DNA of 26,939 bases, from positions 933,518-960,456 of the forward strand of contig FJOG01000026.1 of the NCBI GenBank assembly GCA_900073065.1, read 5' to 3'. The notes under the pieces are model-generated. The model saw nothing but the letters and a program-made list of their open reading frames with translations, was not told where the DNA came from and did no database searches. Source of the DNA: Phialocephala subalpina. Its lineage: Eukaryota > Ascomycota > Leotiomycetes > Helotiales > Mollisiaceae. The position numbers and the translations under genes are program-made. Shown here piece by piece: positions 1 to 9,431 of the stretch (position 1 is the stretch's first letter; every line of letters begins with the position of its first letter).

Positions 1-43
1 GCCAGAGGCTGCGCTAGTAGGACACCCAATCCTACACGTGACA
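1..43 (-). repeat. 3' LTR, first 43 bases only
   Basis: Bases 1-43 match 7843-7885 except for one transition (GCGCTAG here, GCGCCAG in the complete copy). Read on the minus strand the LTR begins TGTCACGTGTAGG. The remaining LTR sequence, about 220 bp, lies upstream of the window. Confidence 0.92.
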
Positions 44-60
44 CGATTCCCCCTCCCTAC
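44..60 (-). other. Polypurine tract of the LTR retrotransposon
   Basis: On the minus strand the bases just before the 3' LTR read GTAGGGAGGGGGAATCG, a purine run directly abutting TGTCACG. A polypurine tract primes plus-strand DNA synthesis in LTR elements. Its position fixes the element's orientation as minus. Confidence 0.85.
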
Positions 61-641
61 GATACCGTCCTCGGTATCAGATCTCTATCATAGGCCTTAT
101 TAACTCTCCGTAACGGTTGCTGTAAGCTTCCGCTGCCCCTACGTCCTCTGTGAGGTTCAAGCTGCACAAGTACGGGATAAAAGTGCCCTTTGATTAGTTT
201 GTTTCCATTAGATCGGTAGGCCAACCTCAATGGCTTGCCGATAGCGTATCGTAAGAATATATGAATGGGAAGATCTTCTCGTAAGCTGAAACCGAGAGTG
301 GGAGCTTATTGTATCTCTATAGTAGCTATAGCAATAATTGCCCCGCTGATTGGCAGATAAAGTAGTGGCTTACTCCCCTTACAAGTGGGGTAGCACGAAG
401 ACCTTTACATGCTTTGGCAGAGACCCTTTGGACTTTAAAAGAAACAAACAACTTCTTAAATAAACTTTAGGCCTTTGTAGTATAACTCTCGCATCGCGTC
501 TTCTCAATGGAGCGTCGTGATTAAGGGGTTGGTTGGCGTTCGGGCCGTGGTCGCGGGCGTTTTACGCTATTTGACTAGTTAGAATCGGGGTAATCCATTC
601 CTAATCCGGTATAGCGTGATTCCCTAAGGTCGCGAAGCGAG
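61..641. other. Non-coding part of the retrotransposon upstream of the accessory frame
   Basis: About 580 bp between the polypurine tract and the start of the plus-strand accessory reading frame. No long open frame is visible on either strand. Its base composition is less AT-rich than the pol region. It would be the natural place for a promoter and 5' leader of the accessory frame, but I could not identify a specific site beyond an AT-rich TTATATAA at 654-661, just inside the frame's 5' end. Confidence 0.5.
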
Positions 642-1728
642 GCTGCGAGCCCCCTTATATAATCGAGCGATACTCCCCTTATACTTGGTCTCTTTAGATC
701 ATTTCGTGCTTCTTTAATTGAGCCTTAGAAGCTTCCTTAGATCTTCCAACTTTTGCTCGATATATCGATTACCTTTGTCTAGTTTGCTCCTTCTGCTTCT
801 ACTGCGGGTAAAAAGCGTAAGGGTGCTGGAAGAATCAACCCAAATAAACGTTTCCGTAAGGAGATTAACACCGCTTGGCTTAAGGTCGGGCGCTGTCTCC
901 GTTGCTTTAAGCACTTAATAATAGACCTTTAGTATAAGTGTAAGTCGAAGCCCAATTCGAAGAATTGTGAGAGGTATAATAGTAAAGGAAGCCCTTGTGA
1001 GAAGGTATATTTGGCTTTTAAAGCACTTTTGATATGGCTAACTAATGTAGATCCTATATAAGCTTTATGCGCTGTTCCGTGAGTTGGAAGATTGCGCTAA
1101 GGCTTTCTTGGAAGATATAGCTCACGACTTTTGCTTTAATTTCGACTTAAAGGAGTTTTAGGCTAAGTTCGGGTTAATTAACTTTTCTCGGCGTATTAAG
1201 GTAGATAAAGAGTCTTCTTTAGAAGAGGTTTTTAATGAGTGGCACGCCTTCGAAGTGGGTCCGGTTAACCTACTACTTTTGGAGTTGTATTAATACTTCG
1301 AGTAGTCTTTTAGAAACCTTTACGTTGCTAGTGTGAAAATCACTACGCAAATGAGGATAGACGCTCATGAGCTTAGTGTCCTTAGCGCTTTTAGCGTTGA
1401 GATTATGAAGCTTCAAGTCTTGAGAGAGCTGATTACCGCTATTAAAAGCTTTGACGCCTCTTTTCGACTTGCGGTATGTGTCTAATTGACTTCGGTGGCT
1501 ATTACTAACTCCTTTTAGCACTCTATTATCGATGAGAAGGAGGAGGATAATGATAGTATCCTTGCGGAGGTGTTGTAGTAGTTTGAGAAGGAGGTTTGAG
1601 CTTTGGCGTTTCCGGGGTGTTTTACTTTTTGGCGTATAAGTTCTACGGCGTTTTTCGGTTATAAGACTTTTTTTAGCGAGATACTCGGGGCTATTAAACC
1701 ACTATACAATGAAACAGATTTTAATTAA
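642..1728 (+). pseudogene. Accessory Cys-rich ORF of the retrotransposon, antisense to pol, degraded
   Basis: A protein-like plus-strand frame can be followed from about 642 to a stop at 1726-1728, broken by several TAG/TAA/TGA codons and one frameshift near 1058. No ATG survives at its start. A Ser/Pro-rich leader is followed by a basic stretch (KKRKGAGRINPNKRFRKE, from 810), then a Cys cluster starting CLRC (about 891-902) with further Cys residues near CKSKP and CERYNSKGSPCEK. One Tyr (TAT) may have been Cys (TGT) before RIP. After the frameshift the frame is rich in Leu, Glu and Lys and ends acidic. The Cys pattern loosely recalls binuclear zinc-cluster proteins that are common as repetitive fungal hypothetical proteins. 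It converges tail-to-tail with pol, leaving only about 60 bp between their stops. The function is not known. It could be an accessory gene of the element or a captured host gene. Confidence 0.6.
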
Positions 1729-1788
1729 TAGATTTCTATCGATTTATATAATTAAAAAACAAATAAAACAAAAATAAAAGTAAGCGGT

Positions 1789-4700
1789 TTACGCGTATTT
1801 CCGAGGCTTACTGCGCTTCCGTTTTGGCTTCTCTACTACTTGGTCTTCTGTCGAAGGGGGTAGTTCGAGGCCTTTACAGCGCTTAAGTAATTGAGCTTCT
1901 TTGAGACCGTGATTTTTATCGTAGGAGTCCAATAACTCCTTCGCGTTTCTAAAGTTGGGGTAAGCTAGTAACTAAGTATTATAGTCCTCCGGCCAACCCT
2001 TCCACTTGATCAAATATTTGCGGTCTTAACTACGGCCATCTTATTTATGATTTAAAATAGTCTTTACCTCCTATTCTTATTCGTTGTTATCGTTAGCGAG
2101 CTCCGAGTTAACGCTTATAAGGAAGTCTTTCGGTTGTTTTCCGGCGCTAGCGATATACTCCTCGAAAAGAGAGACGTAGAAAACAAAGTAGAGCTATAAA
2201 TATAGAGAGAGTAGTTTAAGCCTATAAGCGGCCTCACTAATATACTCCTCGATTTGAAATGGCCCGATGAATTTAAAGGCGAGTTTCCCTAGTTTCAGCC
2301 GGATGTTTTTCGTAGACAATAAGACTTATAACCCTACCGCGAAGTGCTTATCGAGCCTATGCTTATTGTAATACTTCTCTTTGTTTTTCTGCGCGCGATC
2401 TTAAAGTTTTTAAAAGTTTCTTCTTTTTTCTTTAAAGCTTCTACTCGTTATCGCGCAATTAGTACCTCCCCCTAAAGTTTATCCTTAGGGTTCTATAATA
2501 GACGTGGATTGTAGCCGTAGACGACTTTAAAGGGGGTCGTTTAAAGCGTTTAATACTTCGAACTATTATAAGTAAACTTTGCGAACGAGAGTTTACTTAC
2601 TTAATTATTTTTCTTAGCATTGTAATAGTAGCGTAAATAGTATTTAAGCACTTAGTTTTAGCGCTTAGTCTGCCCGTCAATCTGAGGATAAAACGCTATA
2701 AAAAGCCGTTACTTACAAAAAAATAAAAATAAAGTATAAATTAAAACTTTAAAGTAAAAACGCTACCTCGGTCCGAAATAATACCGTTAAAAGTCCCGAA
2801 ATTACTAAAAACTCTATTTTATAATAAAGTAATTAACTCGAGAGTATTAATAATTTTATAGCAAAAGATATACTTAACCATTTTTGAGTAACGATAAACG
2901 ACGACGAGTATACTATCGAAGTCGTTATTATTAGGATTTTTATAAAAGGGTAATCTTATAATAAAATCCATTAATATTTCCGATTAAAGCCTAACAAATT
3001 GCAATAAAGTACTAAAAAGCCCGTAAAGCGCGTAACGCTTGGCTTTAATTCTCTAATAAACGTTGCATTTACGAATATAGTTACGAACGTCGTTTTTAAG
3101 CCCTCTTTAATAGTAAATTCTTCGAATAAGTTCTAGCGTTTTATCTACGCCGAAATAATCTACTAAAAAGTCGTCGTAATAAAGCTTCACGATTTCGACT
3201 TTAAATGCGGGGTTATAAAGTACAAAAACTTTACCATTCTAACGCAAAAGTTCTTATTTATCGGCTTACCAAATTTCTTACCTTTAAGAGTTTCTTTTGC
3301 GCGTTTTATCGGCCCGTATTGACTTACTATATTCATCGTTTTATTGCGACAATAAAATGAAGTTTATAACGAAATCGGTAAAAAGCGCTAGCGTAATACT
3401 CGAACGCGTTACTACACATATCCATAATCTTAGGATTAATTGTTTATAACCAACTAAATCCATTAACGATTAAAGGTTTTAATCGCTATATTCCTTATTA
3501 AAAACTTTATCTATAGATAAACAATCGTTTATAGCTTTTAAAGCGGGGTTTCGGAAGTCTTTAACCCCCACTTCCAAATTACTAGTTTAGACTTCCTAAT
3601 CGAGATCTCTTTACTCATTAACTAAAGCTAAACTCGACTTATACGTCGCGAATAAGCGTCGTATAATCGAAAATGCTTTTAATCCGATTAAAATATCGCG
3701 GATTATAACTATAAACTTCTTTTTCAGCTTATTCTAGAAAGTAGAAAGCTAAAAGTCTTTAAAGGCCTCTTTAAGTGACTTATCATTATAATTCGATTAG
3801 CGATTTAATCCATTTACTAAATTCAACGAGCTTTTCCGATAAATAATCTCAAAGTCGTAAAAGGCAAAATATATAATTTATTTTACTTATTGCCCTTCCA
3901 AATACTTGGCATTTACTCAGTATTTAAAGTTATTATAATTAGTGATTACTTCTATAGTATATTTAATACTCTCAAAGTAATATCGCTACTCTTTAAAGCT
4001 CTTAATAATCGCTAGTAACTTTTTATCGTAAATTGCGTAGTTTCTTTCCGCGTCGCTAATTTTGCGGGAAAAGAAAACTACGAAGTACTAATAACGCTTC
4101 GAATTACTTTTTGGGCCCTCTTATTATAATAAAGTCCCTACGATAGCAAATTTCGACGCGTTAATTTTTAAATGAATCTTCTTCGCTAAATCGAAATAGA
4201 TCAAAAATAGTGCTTTAATAAAAGTTTCCTTTAAGTCTTTAAAGCTTTATTTAATTTCCGTTATAAATATAAACTCTCTAGACTTTACGCCCTTTTTTAT
4301 ACTTTTAAATAGCTTTAAGAAGCTTATAATTACGCTAAAGAACTCGTGCACGAAACGGCAGTAAAAATTAGTAAACTTTAAGAAAACTTGAACTTCTCGA
4401 AAAGAAGTTGGTTTAAATTATTCGACGATTATTCGGACCCTTTCCGAGTTTAAATGTATTCCGTCGCAATTAATAATAAACCTAAGAAACTTTATTTGCT
4501 TCTTATTAAACTCACATTTATTGAGTTTAGTGTAAAGCTTATATTTGCGGAGCTTTTCTATCACTTAAAGTACGTGCGACTCGTATTTAGTAAAATTTCG
4601 AGAGTAAATTAAAATATCATCTAAGTAAACTACGATAAAGTAATCTAATAAGCCCGAAAGAACTCCGTTAATATACGCTTAAAAAGTTGTTGGCGCGTTC

Positions 4701-5735
4701 GTTAATTCGAATAGTATTACTTAGTATTTAAAGTAATCGTAATAAATCCGGAAAGCTATCTTCTAAACGTTTTCCCCCCGAATTCGTATGCGGTAATAAG
4801 CGTCTTTCAAATCTAACTTAATAAAGATTTAAGCACTTATAAAGCGGTCTAAAGTCTCGTTAATTAAAAGTAAAAAGTATTGGTTTTTAATCGTCACTTT
4901 ATTAAAACCTCTATAATCCACGTAGAGCTTTAAACCTCCGTCCTTTTTAGGTACGAAAAGTATAAAAACTCCCGCAAAGCTAATAAAAGGGCGTATTTAC
5001 CCCTTCTCGAGAGAAGTTGCAATATAATCGCGAAGTGCCGCGAGTTGAAGTTCTAAGAGGTTATATAAAGGCCCGTAAGGCACTTGACCCTCTATCTCAA
5101 TTACATGCTCGTATCCACCTTATTCGGAAAGGATAAAGGCTGCCCCTTCGTCGAAAATATCCTCATAGCCCCGGAAATACTCCGATAAAATGATCTCCTA
5201 CTTTTAAATAGTTGTAAAAACCCTCGATATCTCCGACTTTTAAGGAGTAAGTAATTCTATTTTTAAACTTAAGCACTTACACTTCCTATAATTAATCAAA
5301 CAACCGCATTCTCCTCTCCTAAAAAAGACCGTATAAACTTCGGTATCTAATTCGGTTTTGAGAAGCTCCGTAAACTCGAAAGGGCCTAAAACCTCAATAT
5401 CATCCTAAGTTGCCGCGTAAACCTATCTCCCCGTTGACTAATCGTAAATATTAGTACTTTTCTTAATAAATTAGTCTCTCTTTAGTATCATCTTATAACC
5501 CGACTTATCGCAGCCATAGAAGCGCTACTTGAAATCACGAGTCTACCCACGGTCATTAATAATAGTGAAGTCTAAGTCGTAGTAATTAAAAACCTAAAAA
5601 ACGTATCCGTTAAAAGTCGCAAAAAATACGTCGCATTTAACATTAAAAACAAAATTGTTCCTCTTTGCCACGTGGTTATCGATAAAGCAATTATCGGCGC
5701 CAATATCTCCCATCCCTTTCGTAGCCAATTCGATA
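1789..5735 (-). pseudogene. pol: pol pseudogene: protease, reverse transcriptase, RNase H, integrase, chromodomain
   Basis: The frame is followed from the protease motif DIGA (5696-5707, probably DTGA before RIP) through RT and on to a TAA at 1789-1791. RT shows [20 protein letters not shown] (near 4930) and the catalytic YLDD (4616-4627). RNase H begins NASKFAIVGTLL with Asn at 4160-4162 where the family has catalytic Asp. The integrase zinc region (about 3080-3230) retains spacing but has lost several His/Cys to Tyr. The core shows MDFIIRLP (near 2960) and YPQIDGQTKR (near 2680), where Lys replaces the expected Glu. FIGPFQIEE is a GPY/F-type motif. The chromodomain (about 1890-2075) has KYLIKWKGWPEDYNT followed by a TAG. 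Dozens of in-frame stops preclude function. The family normally copies element RNA into DNA and inserts it, with the chromodomain targeting heterochromatin. Confidence 0.93.
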
Positions 5736-7560
5736 TTTATATCTCCTTATTTAAAAAGCCCTCGAACAAAAAAGCGTATAAGCGTCTCATTAAATCGATT
5801 TACGCTCAAGATTTGACTGCGTCTTTTCCCGAGCCGAAAAAAGTCCGAAAAAACTCTTTTATCACGTTAAAAGCCTTCTTGTATACTACTTTAATTAATT
5901 TCTCGCTCTTTTTAGCCCTAAAGAAATCTTCTTTAGTTTTAGCCTTCTTAGGGTTTTCTTTAGCCCATTCTACGTACTTCGAGCAACGCGAATCTCCGGA
6001 GAAGTATCCTTTCTTATTACAAGTCCAACAAGTCTTTTCCGAGTCGTTATTACTGCCGTTTCTTGAGCTAAAATTAAATAGTTTACTAAAGCTAAAACTC
6101 TAATTGAAAAAACGTAACTCTCGTCTACTTTTATCTTTCTTACTATTAAGTCTAAGCTTTTTAAAAGAGTTGTAACTTTCGTTATTATTTCTATCGTTTC
6201 GCTTCCTCTTCGTATCGTAATCGAAATAACTCTTTTTCATTTTCTAAAAGTTTTTAAATTATAGTTCAATCTCTTAAAAGTCCCGTAAAAGTACGTCCAC
6301 TATAAAAAGAAAAATCCCACTAGTCTTATTATACTACTATCCTTTCGTAAAAAGGTTCGTAATAACGTTCGAAAGGGTTTATACGCGGTCGCTTTCTCTG
6401 CGCACTAATAAGTCTCGTTCGTACTCGCGTATACGATTATAGACTTCCGATATTATCTCGTTTTTACTACTATTTTAAGTGAGACGCTAAAACTTTACGA
6501 AAGTATTCGTTTCGCGTTTTTAAAGTAACGCGATAAAATCGTATGTTTAAGACTTTTAATCTACTTAAGACATTCGGACTTTAAAAGGGCCAATAGCAGA
6601 GGATTATAAGAGAGACTATTTATTCTTCACTTCCGAGTTTATTTTAAAGCGCGTCGCCGTAATATTTACTTTCAATCGATAGGAGTTATACGTGAAAAAT
6701 TAAGCTTTGAAAACGTTTTTTATAGCGTCAAAAAAAGTTCGATACTCTATAATATCCTTTCCTTCGTAAAACGGAAGGAGAGTAATAGACTTTGCTTAGC
6801 CTTCTCTTCGTATCTTAAATCCGACGTCGAAGCCTAGAAAAGAGTCGAATATTTAATCCGAAATAAGTGCTTCGAAAGTAGATCGAACGAGCGTTTTAAA
6901 GGGAAAGTCGAAAGTCGGCCTTAGGTTTTGAGACGCGTTTCTAATCGGGAGGTTTTTAGAGGCTTCTCTTCTCTCGTTATTGAGAGCGCTTAACGCGTAA
7001 AGGCCACGAAGTCCGTCAGCGGAGTTTCTCGGCCTTTGATCGTATTTATCGCGAATATATTCTCTGCGAAGGGTCAATTTACCCCGTTTAAGTCCGCGCT
7101 AGCGATACGCGTCGTTTTCGGCGTTGATTTAAGCCTATAGACGCTGAACCGTATCGAGGACTTAGTTTAAAAAGTCTTATTATTCTTGCTGTCGCGCAAG
7201 AAAGCGCTAGTCTATTTAGTCGGCGGAAAAGTCTCGAGGCCTTTCCTAGACGCGATCGGAGCCAATTGGAGACTTGAAAGATCTGCTTAGAGACTCAATT
7301 AGAGTGTCTTTATTTCCAACGCTAGGAGTAGTGCTTAAAGCAGCGCTAAGTTGCTGTCCATAATCTAAAGTTTGGCTAAAGCCTTCAGTAATCTATTAAG
7401 GATTACTAGTAGCGGCCTTTGCGTTGCTATTTAGAGTTCTAAAGGTAAGAGATTCGCCGTTTCCCTTAGAGTTCTGAGAGAGTTACTAAGCTTGAGAGCG
7501 AAAGATGCTACCATCTGCTGAAAGAAGGCCCGTAAAAGCTCCTTCTCCGTTACTGTTATT
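5736..7560 (-). pseudogene. gag: gag pseudogene with zinc knuckle
   Basis: Minus-strand protein-like segments run from about 7560 (EKELLRAFFQQMVASFALKL) to a nucleocapsid zinc knuckle at 5983-6030. The knuckle reads CWTCNKKGYFSGDSRC, a CX2CX4HX4C motif in which His has become Tyr, consistent with a CAC-to-TAC RIP change. Stops and at least one frame change break the rest. The knuckle frame and the downstream protease frame differ, so gag and pol were either joined by frameshifting or the shift is mutational; the damage prevents a choice. Gag would have formed the virus-like particle. The exact start codon is not identifiable. Confidence 0.8.
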
Positions 7561-7623
7561 AGCAGCTATAGCTTCGTGCGCGCTATTGTCGAACTTTTAA
7601 CCTTTAAAGTAGAGAGATTAGAA

Positions 7624-7885
7624 TGTGAGGTATAGAATAGAAAGAGGCAATAATAAGTCAAATTAGTACTAGACTAATCTCTGTCCTTTTGCCAGAGATT
7701 CAAAGAGCCTTTATATACAGAATAATAGCCTAAGAATAACAACCGCATAGCCCCCGTAAGACCTCCTACGCTACGCGTAAGCTTACGCGAGCTCTACGTA
7801 GGTTATAGAGGCTACGCAGCCTTAGGTGGTGGCTGTAAGCTAGCCAGAGGCTGCGCCAGTAGGACACCCAATCCTACACGTGACA
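7624..7885 (-). repeat. 5' LTR of the retrotransposon (complete)
   Basis: The LTR spans TGTGAGG (7624 on the plus strand) to the TGACA ending at 7885, giving a 262-bp LTR with TGT...ACA ends. The outer 43 bp match the LTR end at window position 1. The inner boundary is less certain because the second copy is off-window. No convincing tRNA primer-binding site (TGG start on the minus strand) is visible next to it, perhaps because of RIP. It contains a 16-bp perfect palindrome. Confidence 0.82.
7774..7789. repeat. 16-bp perfect palindrome inside the LTR
   Basis: CGCGTAAGCTTACGCG is its own reverse complement. It is flanked by CCTACG (7764-7769) and CGTAGG (7796-7801), so a larger imperfect hairpin is possible. 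LTRs carry transcription and RNA-processing signals, but no role can be assigned to this dyad. Confidence 0.7.
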
Positions 7886-8381
7886 TCATCCTAAGTCATG
7901 TGAACTATCGAGGCTGAAGCATTCCCTCCGAGAAATATCGAGAACCGAGGTTTTGCCGGGCGAGAAACCCGCTCGATCGGGTCTGCTTGTATCTTGATCG
8001 ATACCGAACGAGATACTGCGGAAACTTGAGGTTTGGACCTCTGTTTTCTGAGAGGTTTCGTTTTGCGTATTTTGGTGAGTGCAGGCTGCGTATTGGCTCC
8101 CAAAACACAATTACCTGCAAATAAGCGATTTCTGGTGATTCATGGAGCCAATTATAACGGCTGCATATAGAACGTAGTAGGCCCTTTCGTACTTTTGTGC
8201 AAGATCCGAAATCACGCTTCCTCTCAATGTTCCCGATCCGAGCACACTCAAATCACTATCACCTGACCAAGCGTGAACAAAGTTCACGTTGCCGTCGAAC
8301 CCCTCTTTACCTTCTATTTGTATCCTTAATCTTATAGATAACTAATTTCATCCGCAGGAACCCCTTGTTTAGTCATGAGGC
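7886..8381. other. Unique spacer between the retrotransposon and the small DNA transposon
   Basis: About 500 bp of normal GC content. Three minus-strand frames near 7886-8120 are open for about 70 codons each, but they overlap and none has recognisable domains, so none is called. A dyad CGTGAAC-AAA-GTTCACG lies at 8272-8288. Nothing else is supported. Confidence 0.5.
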
Positions 8382-8390
8382 TCTTGCAAG
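8382..8390. repeat. Left target-site duplication of the MITE-like element
   Basis: TCTTGCAAG, paired with TCCTGCAGG at 9205-9213 (two transitions). The right copy probably preserves the original target because RIP would turn C into T and G into A in the left copy. Confidence 0.65.
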
Positions 8391-8584
8391 AGCAACTATT
8401 ATAGCGACGCACCCTCTTATACTAGTATATACGCAAGGCAAAAGCTTTTAATATAATCCTTATACTCTAATTAGTTTTAGCGAAAGTGCGTATTACGCAC
8501 TCCTAAATTAGTATTATACTAACTTATATTAGCGTATATATACTTTTATATAAAGTATATATTTTTGTAATTTAATTAATAAAA
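8391..8584 (+). repeat. Left terminal inverted repeat
   Basis: It pairs with 9012-9204 read in reverse complement. The left arm mostly carries T or A where the right arm carries C or G, so it has been mutated more heavily. Confidence 0.85.
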
Positions 8585-9011
8585 ATTTTTTTTTCGAGAA
8601 ATTAATATAAATTATATAATTTTAATAATAAAAAGTTAATTTAAATATTTTATATTAATTTAAAAAGAAAATAAATATTAAATAATTTATATATAAATTT
8701 ATTTAATTTTTAAAAAGCAAATTTATATTATAAATTTATTTAATTTAAATTTCGAAATTCGAATTTAAATTTTTTTTTGTATTTTAATTTAATTTATTAA
8801 ATAATTAATTTCTTAATTATTTTTATTTTCTTTTTATTTCTTTTTTATTTAAGAATAATTCTTATAGGGCGAAAATTATTAAATATTAAAAAATCGAATA
8901 AATTTCAAGTTTTTAAATTTTTAAAATTATAAAATAAATAAATAAAATTTTAATTTTAAATTATTATATTTATAAAATATATAATATAAAATTAATTCGA
9001 TAATATATAGT

Positions 9012-9204
9012 CTTATTAATTAGATCACGGAGATACGCACTTTATATAAAGGTATATATACGCTAATATAAGTTAATATAGTACTAATTTAAGGGTGCGT
9101 AATACTTACCCTCGCTAGGACTAATTAGAGTATGAGGATTATATTAGAAGCCCTTGCCTTGCGTATGCGCTAATATGAGAAGGTGCGTCGTTGTAGTGGT
9201 TGCT
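9012..9204 (-). repeat. Right terminal inverted repeat
   Basis: Inverted copy of 8391-8584. It is the better preserved arm and ends 228 bp before the start codon of the C2H2 gene. Confidence 0.85.
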
Positions 9205-9213
9205 TCCTGCAGG
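9205..9213. repeat. Right target-site duplication of the MITE-like element
   Basis: TCCTGCAGG, matching TCTTGCAAG at 8382-8390 apart from two transitions. Confidence 0.65.
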
Positions 9214-9431
9214 ACCTATTCAATGACGTGTTACAATCATGTGCCAGCCAGAGGGGGGACTTTACCTCATGTTCAATCGTTCCCTGGCTGGTGCCACGTT
9301 TGTGCACAAAAAAATTATATAGGGAGCCCATCGCCCACCTCCAACTTCTCAGAGAAAACGTCCTTCTCCGTCACCCAACTCGCAACTTTGAGTGCCCCTT
9401 TCGCGCCCTCGCACGCCCCGAATCCTCCAAC

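Larger units (their letters stand above)
1..7885 (-). mobile_element. Ty3/Gypsy chromovirus LTR retrotransposon, RIP-degraded, cut by the window start
   Basis: The element reads on the minus strand: 5' LTR (7624-7885), gag, pol, polypurine tract (44-60), then the first 43 bases of the 3' LTR, the rest lying outside the window. Both LTR copies share the outer sequence ending CCTACACGTGACA on the plus strand, with one C/T difference over 43 bases. The pol order is protease, RT, RNase H, integrase, chromodomain, which defines a Ty3/Gypsy chromovirus. Stop codons occur throughout gag and pol, mostly at former Gln, Trp and Arg codons, as RIP produces. CA/TG is scarce while CG persists. It therefore looks immobile. 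An additional plus-strand reading frame (642-1728) lies between pol and the 3' LTR. Any target-site duplication would be TCATC (7886-7890), but the other flank is outside the window. Confidence 0.95.
8391..9204. mobile_element. Non-autonomous DNA transposon (MITE-like) with long terminal inverted repeats
   Basis: The ends are inverted copies of each other over about 193 bp (8391-8584 and 9012-9204), both starting AGCAAC at the outer edge and sharing ACGCAAGGCAA, TACTCTAATTAG and TTATATTAGCGTATATATAC. Almost all differences are transitions, as expected from RIP. The interior (8585-9011) is nearly pure A/T and has no coding frame. Flanking 9-mers TCTTGCAAG (8382-8390) and TCCTGCAGG (9205-9213) differ only by two transitions and look like a 9-bp target duplication. 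Long TIRs plus a 9-bp duplication suggest a Mutator-like (MULE) derivative. An 8-bp reading would suggest hAT. The family is inferred, since no transposase is present. Confidence 0.85.

Noticed and set aside
714..918. Overlapping 66-codon frames on both strands
   Set aside because: Both are shadows of the degraded accessory frame, whose protein-like reading is in the frame beginning at 642.
5672..6103. A 143-codon plus-strand open frame in the retrotransposon
   Set aside because: It is antisense to gag/pol, covering the zinc knuckle (5983-6030) and the protease motif (5696-5707) on the minus strand. Its openness comes from RIP-altered composition.
6853..7077. A 74-codon minus-strand frame in the gag region
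   Set aside because: It is in a different frame from the protein-like gag segments and has no domain.
7886..8120. Three overlapping minus-strand frames of about 70 codons
   Set aside because: All three are open merely because the segment lacks stops. None shows a domain, and there is no sign of splicing or a start context that would decide among them.
8391..9204. hAT assignment of the small element from an 8-bp CTTGCAAG duplication
   Set aside because: The T and A at positions 2 and 7 occur only in the RIP-altered copy. The TIRs are far longer than usual for hAT, and a 9-bp duplication aligns the two ends better.
9154..9431. Upstream extension of the C2H2 gene from ATGs at 9154 or 9183
   Set aside because: These begin within the MITE's right inverted repeat, and the encoded sequence is not protein-like. 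The ATG at 9432 has the better context and starts the acidic domain.
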